64,000 nt of DNA from Acidobacteriota bacterium (GTDB lineage Bacteria > Acidobacteriota > Terriglobia > Acidiferrales > UBA7541): assembly GCA_013289585.1 (NCBI GenBank), contig JABCZR010000003.1, positions 62,001-126,000 of the forward strand. Direction: 5' to 3'. This document shows, in pieces, positions 32,805 through 44,234 of the stretch (positions are counted from its first letter, which is position 1; each line of letters begins with the position of its first letter). The notes below the pieces were generated by a model that saw only the letters and a program-made list of their open reading frames with translations, made no database searches and had not been told where the DNA came from. A program made the position numbers and the translations under genes.

Positions 32805-33647
32805 ATGGAGCTGCTGGTAAGAAGCAACTATCCATTGCTAAGCCTGGAACTGGCCCGGCGAATCGAGCTGGCGGAAGCGTGTGCGGCGGTCGAGGGAGCG
32901 GAGACGCTGGCGCGTCTGCGGCCGCAAAGCGGAGCGGCGATTGAGCGGATCGCGGGCGGCTTCGCAGTTTATTGCGGGGCGAACTCGCCAATCACGCAGG
33001 CGGTCGGAATGGGGCTTGCCGGTGCAGTGAGCGAAGAAGAGTTCGATCAGCTGGAAACTTTTTATCGCACCCGAGGTGAACCGGTACGCGTGGAGACTTG
33101 CCCACTGGCGGATCCTTCCTTCATCGAGCAGTTTGGAAAACGCGGGTATCGCGTGACCGAGTTTTCGAACGTGATGGCGCTGCCGCTGGATGGCGGGAAC
33201 GGCGCACATCGCTGGCCGGCGCTACCGGAGGGGATGAGCATCGAAAAGATTAGGCATGACGAGATCGATTTGTGGACGCTGACTGTGTCACAGGGGTTCG
33301 CGGAACATTTTCCGGCGACACAGGAGATTCTCGAAGTGATGAAAATGTTTGCGCTGGGGCCAAGCGCGGAATGTTACTTGGCACGGATTGATGGAAAAGT
33401 GGCGGGCGGCGCGACGCTGGCGATTCGAAACGGAGTGGCGGGATTGTTTGGAGCGAGCACCTTGCCAGCGTTTCGGGCGAGGGGCGTGCAAACCGCGTTG
33501 CTGCACGCGCGGCTGGCTCGGGCGGCGGAGGCGGGTTGTGAACTGGCAGTATCACTGGCATTGCCGGGGAGCACTTCGCAGCGGAACATCGTGCGGCAGG
33601 GATTCAACGTTCTTTACACGCGGGTCAAATTCGAGAAGGAAATTTAA
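32805..33647 (+). CDS. GNAT family N-acetyltransferase
   Basis: 280 residues. The C-terminal half is a GNAT domain, with a beta-strand run LARIDGKVAGGATLAIRNGVAGLFGASTLPAFRARGVQTALLHARL containing the acetyl-CoA pyrophosphate loop (R-A-R-G-V-Q). The terminal QRNIVRQGFNVLYTRVKFEK is typical of the final GNAT strands. The N-terminal half (about 1-130) looks like a degenerate second GNAT-like region. The acceptor is unknown. It probably shares a transcript with the M16 gene upstream. Confidence 0.85.
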   Translation: MELLVRSNYPLLSLELARRIELAEACAAVEGAETLARLRPQSGAAIERIAGGFAVYCGANSPITQAVGMGLAGAVSEEEFDQLETFYRTRGEPVRVETCPLADPSFIEQFGKRGYRVTEFSNVMALPLDGGNGAHRWPALPEGMSIEKIRHDEIDLWTLTVSQGFAEHFPATQEILEVMKMFALGPSAECYLARIDGKVAGGATLAIRNGVAGLFGASTLPAFRARGVQTALLHARLARAAEAGCELAVSLALPGSTSQRNIVRQGFNVLYTRVKFEKEI

Positions 33648-33667
33648 TCCGGCGATCTTGGTAAACA

Positions 33668-33692
33668 GGGCGCAGCAATGCTTCGCCCCTAC
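33668..33692. repeat. Short dispersed intergenic repeat, copy 2
   Basis: Contains ATGCTTCGCCCCTAC; as a 25-mer it is the reverse complement of 13844-13868 with two mismatches. It lies in the 57-bp convergent gap between the acetyltransferase gene and the mutase small subunit. Confidence 0.5.
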
Positions 33693-33704
33693 AATGAGAT
33701 CGCG

Positions 33705-34103
33705 CTAGCGGGTTATGCGCTTGTGGATGAACTCGATGATGTCCTGGGTGGAAGTTCCGGGCAGGAAAATTTCCGCGATGCCGGATTTTTTCAGGGGCGC
33801 GATATCGGCTTCGGGAATAATGCCGCCGACAAGGACGGTAACGTCGTTCATGCCTTTTTCGCGGAGCAGGGCCATGAGCTGCGGGCAGATGGTGTTGTGG
33901 GCGCCGGAGAGGATGGAGAGACCGATGACGTCCACGTCTTCCTGGACGGCGGCGGAGGCGATCATCTCCGGGGTCTGGCGCAGACCGGTGTAAATGACTT
34001 CCATGCCGGCGTCGCGGAGGGCGCGGGCGATGATTTTGGCGCCGCGGTCGTGACCATCCAGACCTGGCTTAGCAATCAAGACTCTTATTTTTTTTTCTGG
34101 CAT
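33705..34103 (-). CDS. Methylmalonyl-CoA mutase, cobalamin-binding subunit
   Basis: 132 residues of a stand-alone B12-binding domain. The lower axial His sits in [14 protein letters not shown] (DxHxxG), with [14 protein letters not shown] and [11 protein letters not shown] as the SxL and GG motifs of the same fold. It pairs with the catalytic subunit encoded 3 bp upstream to interconvert methylmalonyl-CoA and succinyl-CoA. The split organisation resembles archaeal and many anaerobic mutases. Confidence 0.95.
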   Translation of the reverse strand: MPEKKIRVLIAKPGLDGHDRGAKIIARALRDAGMEVIYTGLRQTPEMIASAAVQEDVDVIGLSILSGAHNTICPQLMALLREKGMNDVTVLVGGIIPEADIAPLKKSGIAEIFLPGTSTQDIIEFIHKRITR

Positions 34104-34106
34104 GAG

Positions 34107-35825
<1,719 letters not shown>

Positions 35826-35965
35826 GCGCATCGCTCCCGGAGGCGGATTCGAACAAGCTTGGAAAATGCCGCCAAATTCAATGCTATTCGAAAGATACCA
35901 CGGGGGGCAAGCGCGGGGTGGCGGCAAGGCAAGCAAAAGGCAATCTGTAAAAGAAACTATGAGAG

Positions 35966-36003
35966 TAAAGAAAAAGCCGGCCCAGGTTTTGGCTGAGCCG
36001 GCT
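35966..36003 (-). terminator. Intrinsic terminator of the TolC-like gene
   Basis: On the minus strand, 20 nt after the TolC-like stop, AGCCGGC (36003-35997) pairs with GCCGGCT (35981-35975). A T-rich tract (reverse complement of AAAGAAAAA, 35974-35966) follows. Confidence 0.7.
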
Positions 36004-36022
36004 GGAAGAAACTGACCTGCGG

Positions 36023-38038
36023 TTACTTTTGGCCGGAGCTGGCGAAGATTTTGTCGACCCCGACGACCTGACCGTGCAAAGTGCCGGGGATAAGTGTCTC
36101 GCGCTCGGCTTGACCTGACTTGCCGTCCGCGATTGTGACGCGATTGACTTCGAGGGTGCGCCCGACGGCTCGCTCGTAATTGGCTTTGGCTTCGACGAGA
36201 TTGGCGAGGGCGCGAAGCTCGGTGCCCTGAGCAGCGATAAGGTCGCGCTGCGTCTGAATGACGAGGTAAACGGTGGATGCGCCAAGCTGATATTTTTTCT
36301 GCTCGGCGTCGAAGGTTTGCTGTTGCAGTTCGCGCGCCTTGCTGGCGGCATCGACCTGGGCGCGATCCTGCGTGAGCGCGATGTAGCTGTTGCGAACGTC
36401 GAGCAACGCGGCGTTCTTCAACTGCTGCAATTGCGCTTCGAGCTGGCGTTGCGTCAGGATGGCGTGCTGGTTATCGGCCTGCGCGGAACGGTTGCGGATC
36501 GGGATGGAAACGTTTAATTGCACGGAGTAGTCGGGAAAATTGTTGTGAAATACGGTGCTCATGGCGTCGGGGAAGCCGGCTTCGGCGGTGCCTGTCTGAG
36601 TCACGGTAGCCGAAGGAAGAAAAAGCCCGGGAACGGGCTGTCCATTGGGACCAACTATCGGCGCTCCCGGCGCTGGAGTAGAGGAGAACAGTCGCTGGTT
36701 ACCGGCGAGCCCCGTGGTTCCGTATTGCGCTTGCAGCGTGGCCGTCGGCAAAAGCGCATTGCGCGTGGCCTTGATGTCCACGGCGCCATTCAAGAGGTTC
36801 AGCGCCTGCTCTTGTAGTTCCGGCCTTTTCGCGAACGCTTCCTTGGCGGCTTCCTCGAACGAAGGCGCTTCGATGGCCTCCGGCCGATTGGGCAGGTCGG
36901 TGGGAATGATTTCGACATTCACCCAGTTCGGAGCCAGAGGATTCTTGCTGATGGCGTTCTTCAGGATTTGTTCATTCTGAAGTTGAGTGGTTTGCGCCAC
37001 GATGAGGTTCTGGCGGTCAGTGGCGAGCTCCGATTCGGCGCGAGTCACATCAAGGGGCGCCATCGTTCCGATCTCCAACTGCTTCTTGTTGTCATTGTAG
37101 AGTTTCTGTGCGACGGTGACGGCTTGCTGCTGAACCTTGACGTTTTCCCGCGCAAAGACCAGTTCCCAGTAGTCCGTGATGGTGTTCGTTACGGTGGTGA
37201 TGGCTTGCTGCGTGAAAACCCAATCCGCGATCTTGCGGTTATTCTTGGAGATGACGATGTTCCGGGTATTGACAGTGCGCCCGAAACCGTTGAGAAGTTG
37301 CTGCGTGAAGCCGACAAAGATCGAGGATTGAACGGAGGGGTTAAACAAGTTCGCGCCCGAGGTAGAGGAACTGCGCGTATTATCCCAGGTGGTGAAGAAG
37401 CTCGTTCCGGTTGTGAAGCCCTGGGTATATTGCGTGTTGAAGGTTGAAGTGTGCAAGGACAGGCCAGTGAGGGCCAATAGTCCTGTGCCGGTACCGGAAG
37501 TCAAGGGGTTGTTGACCGGCACGATGCGGCTATCGATCCCGATGGTCGACGTGACGATCGGATCGTAACTCAATAGCGGGTTATTCGCCGTCGAAGCTAG
37601 AAAGATGGCCCCAGGGATGGCCGCCCCAATGCTGCCCGCCTCAGCCTTCAGTATGGTGGTGTCGGCAAGCCACGGATTGTAGCGCTGCACCACGATGTCC
37701 AGGCTGTTTTCCAATGCCAGCTCGACGGCTTCCTGCAGGCTCAACTGCAGCTTGCCGTCGCTGATGAGCTGGTCGATTCGGGGAGAATTGGTGAGCCCGG
37801 GCTCGTCAATTTTGATGGGCCTGTAAGGAGCGGAAATGTTCGGGAACGCCCTGGGCGCCCGGGTGTAGTTGTACTTCGCCAAGCCAAGCGAGACGGGCAC
37901 TGCCGTGGGGGCGGCCGGAGCTGGAGCGGGCTGTGGATTCTGCGGTGCGTCCTGCCCGAAGGCCGGGGAAATGGGCCCCCCAACGAGCGTCACCGCCAAC
38001 AGGGCGGCCAACAGCGGTCGAGCAAACGGCGTCTTCAT
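36023..38038 (-). CDS. TolC family outer membrane protein
   Basis: 671 residues with a signal peptide ([24 protein letters not shown]), a Pro/Ala-rich linker, and two TolC-type repeats of long helices. The first opens [26 protein letters not shown]; others are [27 protein letters not shown] and [23 protein letters not shown]. These match OEP-family trimeric efflux tunnels. An insert of about 120 residues ([15 protein letters not shown] to [19 protein letters not shown]) lies between the first helix and the barrel strands, larger than in E. coli TolC. ATG 38038 has GAGGAGC upstream. No adaptor or pump gene is adjacent, so its partner is elsewhere. Confidence 0.92.
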   Translation of the reverse strand: MKTPFARPLLAALLAVTLVGGPISPAFGQDAPQNPQPAPAPAAPTAVPVSLGLAKYNYTRAPRAFPNISAPYRPIKIDEPGLTNSPRIDQLISDGKLQLSLQEAVELALENSLDIVVQRYNPWLADTTILKAEAGSIGAAIPGAIFLASTANNPLLSYDPIVTSTIGIDSRIVPVNNPLTSGTGTGLLALTGLSLHTSTFNTQYTQGFTTGTSFFTTWDNTRSSSTSGANLFNPSVQSSIFVGFTQQLLNGFGRTVNTRNIVISKNNRKIADWVFTQQAITTVTNTITDYWELVFARENVKVQQQAVTVAQKLYNDNKKQLEIGTMAPLDVTRAESELATDRQNLIVAQTTQLQNEQILKNAISKNPLAPNWVNVEIIPTDLPNRPEAIEAPSFEEAAKEAFAKRPELQEQALNLLNGAVDIKATRNALLPTATLQAQYGTTGLAGNQRLFSSTPAPGAPIVGPNGQPVPGLFLPSATVTQTGTAEAGFPDAMSTVFHNNFPDYSVQLNVSIPIRNRSAQADNQHAILTQRQLEAQLQQLKNAALLDVRNSYIALTQDRAQVDAASKARELQQQTFDAEQKKYQLGASTVYLVIQTQRDLIAAQGTELRALANLVEAKANYERAVGRTLEVNRVTIADGKSGQAERETLIPGTLHGQVVGVDKIFASSGQK

Positions 38039-38333
38039 AGTGCTCCTCACCCTCGAGATGATGTCCCCCAAGGGACTAAATTTATTCTCATTCAACTATG
38101 TAAAACGTTCAGGAGATGGATTTTGTTTCACTTCTGGGCAGTCTCATTCGCGATTTGACCGTTCCAGGTCGATCCGACAACGGGCGGTTCGGGCCCCTCA
38201 CCTGGGCTGCGCCGCGTCAGCCAGACGAAAACGAAAGTTTAACAGGCGTCCTGTTCCTTGACAACGCGGTAGACGGCAGCTTAGGCTGCTGACATTTCGA
38301 CGGTTAGGAGAAGCCAGCGGTTAGCTGGCCGGA

Positions 38334-38951
38334 ATGTTGAAGCGCGAAGAGCTGCTGAGAATATTTGAATCCGTGGGAGCAATCCGCCACGGGCATTTTG
38401 AGTTGTCCAGCGGGCTGCATAGCGGCACGTATGTGCAGTGCGCTCTGGTGCTTCAGTATCCGCGCTTTGCCGAGAAGCTTGGGCAAGCATTGGCGGCGCT
38501 CTTTTCGGATGCGCGAATCGATGCCGTTGTGTCGCCCGCGATCGGAGGCCTGATCATCGGCCAGGAAGTGGCGCGTGCCTTGCCGGAGCCGAGACTGTCC
38601 AGTGGAGGGGGAGTGCCTGCAGTATTTGTGGAGCGCGACGCTAGTGGCATGATGACGCTCCGTCGGGGCTTCTCGCTTAATCCGGAGCAGCATGTGCTGG
38701 TGGTCGAAGACGTTTGGACCACCGGCGGATCCACGCAAGAAGCGATTCGAGTCGTCGAAGAGGCGGGGGCGCGCGTGGTGGCCGCGGGCGCGTTGATCGA
38801 CCGAAGCGGCGGGAAGATTGACTTCGAGGTTGAAACCCAATCGCTGATTCAATTGCCAATCGCCAGTTATGAACCCGAAGATTGCCCGCTCTGCCGCCAA
38901 GGCAGCATGGCCATCAAGCCGGGCAGCCGCTACGTGCGCTCTGTTTCGTAG
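38334..38951 (+). CDS. pyrE: Orotate phosphoribosyltransferase
   Basis: 205 residues. It adds ribose-phosphate to orotate in pyrimidine synthesis. The PRPP-binding loop is VLVVEDVWTTGGSTQEAI, and HFELSSGLHSGTYVQ and AIGGLIIGQEVARAL are the other PyrE signatures. A C-terminal extension with two Cys (EDCPLCRQGSMAIKPGSR) is common in acidobacterial and thermophile PyrE proteins. truA follows 17 bp later. Confidence 0.95.
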   Translation: MLKREELLRIFESVGAIRHGHFELSSGLHSGTYVQCALVLQYPRFAEKLGQALAALFSDARIDAVVSPAIGGLIIGQEVARALPEPRLSSGGGVPAVFVERDASGMMTLRRGFSLNPEQHVLVVEDVWTTGGSTQEAIRVVEEAGARVVAAGALIDRSGGKIDFEVETQSLIQLPIASYEPEDCPLCRQGSMAIKPGSRYVRSVS

Positions 38952-38968
38952 CCGACGGTTCCCTTCGA

Positions 38969-39751
38969 ATGCGCTATTTCAAGCTAACTATCGCCTATGA
39001 CGGTACGGACTTCCACGGCTGGCAAATGCAGACCGGGAAGCCCACGATTCAAGGGGAAATCGTCAATGTTTTGCGGAGGCTGACGCAGGAAAACACCGCA
39101 CTGCACGGTGCGGGCCGCACGGATGCGGGAGTTCACGCTCTTGGCCAGGTCGGGAGCTTTCGAACGCAATCGGGGTTGTCGGCGGAGGAATTTCAGCGCG
39201 CTCTGAATGCGCTGCTTCCCCACAGCATTCGAATCGTGGCGGCGGAAGAGGTTGGACCGGAGTTCAATGCGCGGTGGTCGGCGCGCGGCAAAATTTATCG
39301 CTACCGTTTGTATCGCGGCAGGGTGGTGCCGCCGATGATCTGGCGTTACGTGCTTCACTATCCCTTTCCGCTGGATGAAGAAGCGATGCGCGACGCAGCA
39401 GCACGTTTTGTGGGCATGCATGACTTTGCTTCGTTTGCGGCGTCGACGGGATCCGAGGACGACGACAAGGAGCGATCCACGGAGCGGGAGATTTATTCGA
39501 CGGAGCTCGTTCGAACGCCAGACAAGGAAGAGCTGGTCTTCACCGTTTGCGGCCGGTCGTTTCTGCGCTACATGGTCCGCAAGATGGTCGGAACGCTCCT
39601 GGACGTGGGCCGGGGAAGGCTGAAGCCGGAAGACGTTGAGCGGCTATACGAGCTGCGGGACCGCTCGAAATCCGGGCCGACAGTGCCGCCACAAGGGCTG
39701 GTGATGGTCGAAGTGCAGCATGAAGAAGCCTGGCGGCTCGGGCGTCCGTAA
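38969..39751 (+). CDS. truA: tRNA pseudouridine(38-40) synthase
   Basis: 260 residues. It isomerises uridines in the anticodon stem-loop of tRNAs. The catalytic Asp52 lies in HGAGRTDAGVHALGQV. FKLTIAYDGTDFHGWQ at the N-terminus and FTVCGRSFLRYMVRKMVGTL near residue 200 are diagnostic. ATG 38969 begins the fold; the open frame upstream lies within the end of pyrE. An acidic loop (STGSEDDDKERSTE) is present around residue 155. Confidence 0.95.
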   Translation: MRYFKLTIAYDGTDFHGWQMQTGKPTIQGEIVNVLRRLTQENTALHGAGRTDAGVHALGQVGSFRTQSGLSAEEFQRALNALLPHSIRIVAAEEVGPEFNARWSARGKIYRYRLYRGRVVPPMIWRYVLHYPFPLDEEAMRDAAARFVGMHDFASFAASTGSEDDDKERSTEREIYSTELVRTPDKEELVFTVCGRSFLRYMVRKMVGTLLDVGRGRLKPEDVERLYELRDRSKSGPTVPPQGLVMVEVQHEEAWRLGRP

Positions 39752-39834
39752 GGGCTTAAGCCATTCGTTGAGTAGAAGCAGCAGTGAGTGCTGTTCCTGT
39801 TTGCTGGGGCGCGATTTCGGATAGAATTGCAGCT

Positions 39835-41406
39835 ATGGCGGCAACGGCCATTCCCATCGATACGCTTCCTTCCATCAATCCCGCTACGGGCGAGGTCGCC
39901 GGATATTTTGAAAAAACTTCTCCGGCGCTTGTGGCCGAGATGGTTTCGCGGGCGCGGATGGCCCAGCGGTCATGGGCGGAGCTTCCTATCCGCGAGCGTT
40001 GCGCGAAAATACGAGATCTGGGCGAGCGCATCATGGGTGCGCGCAAGGAACTGGCGGATGCCGTGGTGCGAGAGTCAGGCAAGCCGCGTGTGGAAGCGCT
40101 CTTCGCCGATATTTTCGTCGCGCTGGATTCGGCAAAATACTGGGCAGAAAACGCCGCCGCTGCGCTTCGTTCACAGCGCGTGCCGCATCACAACCTGGCT
40201 GCGAAAGCCAAGGGCGGGTATCTGGTGTATGAACCGCTCGGAGTGCTCGCGATTATTTCTTCCTGGAATTATCCCCTGGCGATTCCGCTGAGTCAGATCA
40301 TTCCCGCGGTTGCAGCGGGGAATGCGGTGGTCTGCAAAACGAGCGATTTCACTCCGCAGTGTGGTGAACTAATCGCGAAACTTTTTCTCGACGCGGGCTT
40401 TCCAAAAGATCTCGTCCGCGTGGTGCAGGGAGGAGGGGAAGTGGGCCAGGCGCTGATTGATGCTGCGCCGGACAAAGTCATGTTTACGGGAAGTGTGGCT
40501 TCGGGACGGCGCGTGGCGGAGGCCTGCGCCAGGAAACTGATTCCATCAGTGCTGGAGCTTGGCGGGAAAGATGCCATGATCGTTCTCGCAGACGCCGATC
40601 TGGGCGTCGCAGCAAGCGCGGCGGTGTGGGGTAGCTACACGAATTGCGGGCAGGTGTGCCTTTCGGTCGAGCGGCTGTTCGTCGAGGAATCGATAAGCGA
40701 AAGGTTTGCGGCGCGCTGCGTGGAGAAGACAAAAAAGCTGCGCATGGGCCCGGGGAGCGATCCGGCGAGTGATGTTGGGCCACTGATTCGGCCGCAGCAC
40801 GTACAGCGCATGAGCGAGCTCATTGAGGATGCGGAATCGCGCGGCGCAAAGGTATTGTGCGGAGGTAGCGGGCGGCTCGATCTGGGACCGAACTTTTTTG
40901 AGCCCACGGTGATTTCGGGCGTGAATTCGTCCATGAAACTCTTTCAGGAAGAAACGTTTGGGCCGATACTGGCGATGCAAAGTGTGCGTGACGCTGAAGA
41001 GGCCATCACGCGCGCGAACGATTCTGTTTTTTCGCTGGCGGCGAGCGTGTGGACGAGCGATGCGCGGCGCGGCGAGACGATTGCCAAGCGGTTGCGTGCG
41101 GGCGCTGTCATGGTCAACGATGCCATCAGCTATTTTGGGATTGCCGAAGCTCCGCATGGGGGCTGCGGCGCGAGCGGCTGGGGTCGCACGCATGGGAAAG
41201 CAGGACTGCTCGAAATGGTGCAAACGAAATATATCGACGTTGACCGTCTACCGCGCAGGGAAAAGCCGTGGTGGTACCGCTACGGGGCGGAGCTGGAGCG
41301 CGCGGCCGATGCTTTTCTGCGATTCGAATTTTCGGGCGGCATCGCCGCGAAGCTCGGCAACGCCCGAAGCGCGCTTAAGACGATGTTTCGAGACCACGGA
41401 TTGTAG
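39835..41406 (+). CDS. Aldehyde dehydrogenase (NAD(P)+-dependent)
   Basis: 523 residues of the ALDH superfamily. The N-terminus IPSINPATGEV-like (here LPSINPATGEVAGYF) is followed by SSWNYPLAIPLSQIIPAVAAGNAVVCK, the catalytic Glu in LELGGKDAMIVL and the catalytic Cys in YTNCGQVCLSVERLF. A roughly 70-residue C-terminal extension (DVDRLPRREKPWWYRYGAELER onward) recalls membrane-associated long-chain aldehyde dehydrogenases. Substrate unassigned. ATG 39835 is used; an upstream GTG frame lacks family residues. Confidence 0.92.
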   Translation: MAATAIPIDTLPSINPATGEVAGYFEKTSPALVAEMVSRARMAQRSWAELPIRERCAKIRDLGERIMGARKELADAVVRESGKPRVEALFADIFVALDSAKYWAENAAAALRSQRVPHHNLAAKAKGGYLVYEPLGVLAIISSWNYPLAIPLSQIIPAVAAGNAVVCKTSDFTPQCGELIAKLFLDAGFPKDLVRVVQGGGEVGQALIDAAPDKVMFTGSVASGRRVAEACARKLIPSVLELGGKDAMIVLADADLGVAASAAVWGSYTNCGQVCLSVERLFVEESISERFAARCVEKTKKLRMGPGSDPASDVGPLIRPQHVQRMSELIEDAESRGAKVLCGGSGRLDLGPNFFEPTVISGVNSSMKLFQEETFGPILAMQSVRDAEEAITRANDSVFSLAASVWTSDARRGETIAKRLRAGAVMVNDAISYFGIAEAPHGGCGASGWGRTHGKAGLLEMVQTKYIDVDRLPRREKPWWYRYGAELERAADAFLRFEFSGGIAAKLGNARSALKTMFRDHGL

Positions 41407-41417
41407 AGAGGATCCCC

Positions 41418-41660
41418 ATGCCCGAAGAGACTGCGGCGTCGCCAAAAATCAAAACGCGGAAACCCAAGCAGCGCGCCTGCGATGAAAAGGATGAGAAGGG
41501 CAAGCTCTGCAATGGGCACTTGAAGCGGTATTACGATTACCCGAAGGAAACCGCCGCGGTGATAGGTCCGAAGGCGGAAATTTATCGCTGCGAATTCTGC
41601 AAGACGCTGTACCGCCCGGATCCGGTGCAGCAGCCGCAGAGTTATACGTTGCGCAACTAG
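41418..41660 (+). CDS. Small zinc-ribbon-like protein of unknown function
   Basis: 80 residues, lysine-rich at the start. Four Cys (in QRACDEKDEKGKLCNGHLK and YRCEFCKTLY) could form one zinc site; the first pair is widely spaced and the second is CxxC. GAGAGGAT precedes the ATG. It begins 12 bp after the aldehyde dehydrogenase gene, so it is probably co-transcribed. No function can be assigned; a nucleic-acid or protein-binding role is only a guess. Confidence 0.68.
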   Translation: MPEETAASPKIKTRKPKQRACDEKDEKGKLCNGHLKRYYDYPKETAAVIGPKAEIYRCEFCKTLYRPDPVQQPQSYTLRN

Positions 41661-41691
41661 AGCTGTCGCTACGAACGCGAACGAGGCCCTC

Positions 41692-42927
41692 GTGCACCAA
41701 AACGAATGGATATACGACTGGAACGTGGCCACGCCGCCGGCAATTCCGCCGGGCGTGCGTGTACTGCTGAATGATGAAACACTTCGCGACGGCTTGCAGA
41801 ATCCCTCCGTCTTCGATCCCAGCATTGAAGAGAAAATCGAAATACTGCACCTGATGGAAGCGCTGGGCATTGATGCGGTGAATATTGGATTGCCTGGAGC
41901 TGGCTCGCGAGCGCTGGCTCACACAGAAGCTCTCGCTCGAGAGATTTCGACGCAGCGCATGAGGATCAAGCCCAACTGCGCCGCGCGTACGCATGAGAAC
42001 GACATTCGGCCCATCCTGGAAATTTCCCAGCGCGTGGGTATCGCGATTGAAGCGGCTACGTTTCTCGGGTCCAGTCCGATTCGGAGGCTGGTGGAAGACT
42101 GGACCGTGGAGCATCTGGAGCGGACTACGGAGAAGGCGGTTAAGTTCGCGGTGGATCATGGGCTTCCGTGCATGTACGTCACGGAAGATACGGTCCGCAC
42201 CGATCCCGACACGGTGAAGCGTCTCTATTCGACGGCAATCCGCAACGGGGCGCGCGCCATCGTTCTCTGCGATACGGTTGGGCATGCAACGCCGAACGGG
42301 GCCTTTAATCTTGTGAAATTTGCGATCGACGAAGTGGTGAAACCCTCGGGCGAGAAAATTCGCTTGGATTGGCATGGGCACAATGACCGCGGGCTTTCTA
42401 TCGCCAATTCGCTAGCCGCGGTTGCCGCGGGCGCGCATCAAGTACACGCCGCGGCAAATGCGCTGGGTGAACGCGTCGGCAATACGCCGATGGAATTGAT
42501 GTTGGTAAATCTTCGGTTGATGGGACTGATCGAGCAGGAGCTTTCGCTGCTCAAGGAGTATTGCGAGAAGGTCGCACTCGCCACGCACACGAAAATTCCG
42601 CCGAACTATCCGGTTGTTGGCCACGACGCTTTTCGAACGGCAACGGGTGTGCACGCCGCAGCACTGATCAAAGCCTTTCGAAAGAATGACCTTGAGCTTG
42701 CGAATGCGGTTTACAGCGGCGTGCCCGCACATTTGTTTGGGCTGGATCAGGTGATCGAGATTGGTCCCATGAGTGGGAAATCCAACGTGCTCTTCTGGCT
42801 TGAGAAACACGACATTCCTGCGGACGACACCGTGGTCAATCGCATCTTCGACGCGGCGAAACAATCCGCGCGCGTGCTGACCGATGCGGAAATCCTTGCG
42901 CTCTGCACCGAGGGCGCACGCCGTTGA
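41692..42927 (+). CDS. 2-isopropylmalate synthase-like acyltransferase (HMGL-like family)
   Basis: 411 residues of the HMGL-like TIM barrel with the Claisen-condensing signature LLNDETLRDGLQNPSVFD at the N-terminus and LDWHGHNDRGLSIANSLAAVAAG further on, giving Asp/His/His metal ligands. It lacks the C-terminal LeuA allosteric domain, so feedback inhibition by leucine of the usual kind is not expected. Candidates are a short LeuA, homocitrate or citramalate synthase. leuC and leuD in the same window make isopropylmalate synthesis the simplest reading. GTG start; the stop overlaps the next gene's TTG. Confidence 0.85.
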   Translation: MHQNEWIYDWNVATPPAIPPGVRVLLNDETLRDGLQNPSVFDPSIEEKIEILHLMEALGIDAVNIGLPGAGSRALAHTEALAREISTQRMRIKPNCAARTHENDIRPILEISQRVGIAIEAATFLGSSPIRRLVEDWTVEHLERTTEKAVKFAVDHGLPCMYVTEDTVRTDPDTVKRLYSTAIRNGARAIVLCDTVGHATPNGAFNLVKFAIDEVVKPSGEKIRLDWHGHNDRGLSIANSLAAVAAGAHQVHAAANALGERVGNTPMELMLVNLRLMGLIEQELSLLKEYCEKVALATHTKIPPNYPVVGHDAFRTATGVHAAALIKAFRKNDLELANAVYSGVPAHLFGLDQVIEIGPMSGKSNVLFWLEKHDIPADDTVVNRIFDAAKQSARVLTDAEILALCTEGARR

Positions 42928-44234
42928 GCCTGGAACCGCCGTACAAGCTGACGGTGAAACGCGCTCTCGTTTGCGTTATCCTCTTGGCTATGCCGGTTCG
43001 TTCCATTGCCTCTCCTCACGCCGCTCGTTCCGCGCAAACTTCACGGCTTTCCGACAATGCGCAAGTCCGCGCGGCGCTTGATTGGTTTGCGCCGAATATT
43101 TCCTGGGTCAACGACCAGCAGGCGCGCCTGACGGCAATCCCTGCGCCTCCTTTTCAGGAAGCGGCGCGTGCGGCAGCGGTAAAGACATTGCTCGCAGAAA
43201 CGGGGCTCTCCGTCGAGATCGATAAGGCCGGCAATGTCATCGGCGAACTGCAGGGCGCGAACGAGAAAGAGATCATCATTGTTGCGGCCCATCTCGATAC
43301 TGTTTTCCCGGCCGGGACGGATGTGAAGGTCCACCGCGAGGGCACGCGGATGACGGCGCCTGGGATTTCGGACAATGGCGCCGGATTGGCGGCGCTCCTG
43401 GCGATGGTGCGCGCGGTGCAATCCGCGCATCTGAAGCCGCAGCGAACCATTTTGTTTGTGGCAGACGTCGGCGAAGAGGGTGAAGGCAATCTTCGCGGGA
43501 TGCGCGCTCTGGTTGAGGCTTGCCGTTCGAAGCTAAAGGCGGTCGTTGTTCTCGACGGTTCCGGCACCGACCATGTCACGACAAAGGCGCTGGCTTCGCG
43601 GCGGCTGGAGGCGCTTATCAGTGGACCGGGAGGACACAGCTGGTCGGACTTCGGCATGCCCAATCCAATCAATGCGATGGTCCGCGGTTCAGTGCGCTTT
43701 ATTAACACGAAAGTGCCGGTCAGCCCGCGAACAACCTTTAATATCGGCCAGATCGAGGGCGGAACGTCGGTAAACTCCATCCCCCACGAAGCGCGAATCA
43801 AAGTGGATATTCGCTCGGAGAGCGAGGACGAACTGGTGCGTTTGGAAACGGCATTGCGCGAATGCATCGCGGCGGGCGTGCGGGATGAGATGGAGTCCGC
43901 GAGAGATCGTTCGAGAGGCAAACTGGAATGGAAAGTGGATTTGCTGGGCAGCCGTCCCGGCGGGGAATTGTCCGCCGATTCACCGCTGCTTTCCGCACTT
44001 CGCGCGGCGGATGATGCCGTGGGCAATCAATCCCGCGTCGAGCGATCTTCCACGGACGCGAACATCCCGCTTTCCCAGGGAATCGACGCCGTCTCCATCG
44101 GCGTGGGCGGCAGCGGGGGCGGAGCCCACTCGCTGGCGGAATGGTACGATTCGGCGGGCCGGGAAGCGGGATTGAAGCGCGTGCTGCTCACCGTACTTGG
44201 AGTTTCAGGAATCGCAGAGGAGAAATCCCGTTGA
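42924..44234 (+). CDS. M20 family zinc peptidase (PepT-like), secreted
   Basis: 436 residues with a signal peptide (LTVKRALVCVILLAMPVRSIAS) and an M20/M28-type dinuclear zinc domain. Likely ligands are the His-x-Asp in IVAAHLDTVFPAG, the Asp in GISDNGAGLAALLAM, the Glu pair in ADVGEEGEGNLRG and the C-terminal His in GGSGGGAHSLAEW. A dimerisation-domain segment (ISGPGGHSWSDFGMPNPINA) is present. It overlaps the upstream synthase (TTGA) and the downstream amidohydrolase (TGATG). The TTG start is accepted because it gives a complete signal peptide. Confidence 0.88.
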   Translation: MSLEPPYKLTVKRALVCVILLAMPVRSIASPHAARSAQTSRLSDNAQVRAALDWFAPNISWVNDQQARLTAIPAPPFQEAARAAAVKTLLAETGLSVEIDKAGNVIGELQGANEKEIIIVAAHLDTVFPAGTDVKVHREGTRMTAPGISDNGAGLAALLAMVRAVQSAHLKPQRTILFVADVGEEGEGNLRGMRALVEACRSKLKAVVVLDGSGTDHVTTKALASRRLEALISGPGGHSWSDFGMPNPINAMVRGSVRFINTKVPVSPRTTFNIGQIEGGTSVNSIPHEARIKVDIRSESEDELVRLETALRECIAAGVRDEMESARDRSRGKLEWKVDLLGSRPGGELSADSPLLSALRAADDAVGNQSRVERSSTDANIPLSQGIDAVSIGVGGSGGGAHSLAEWYDSAGREAGLKRVLLTVLGVSGIAEEKSR

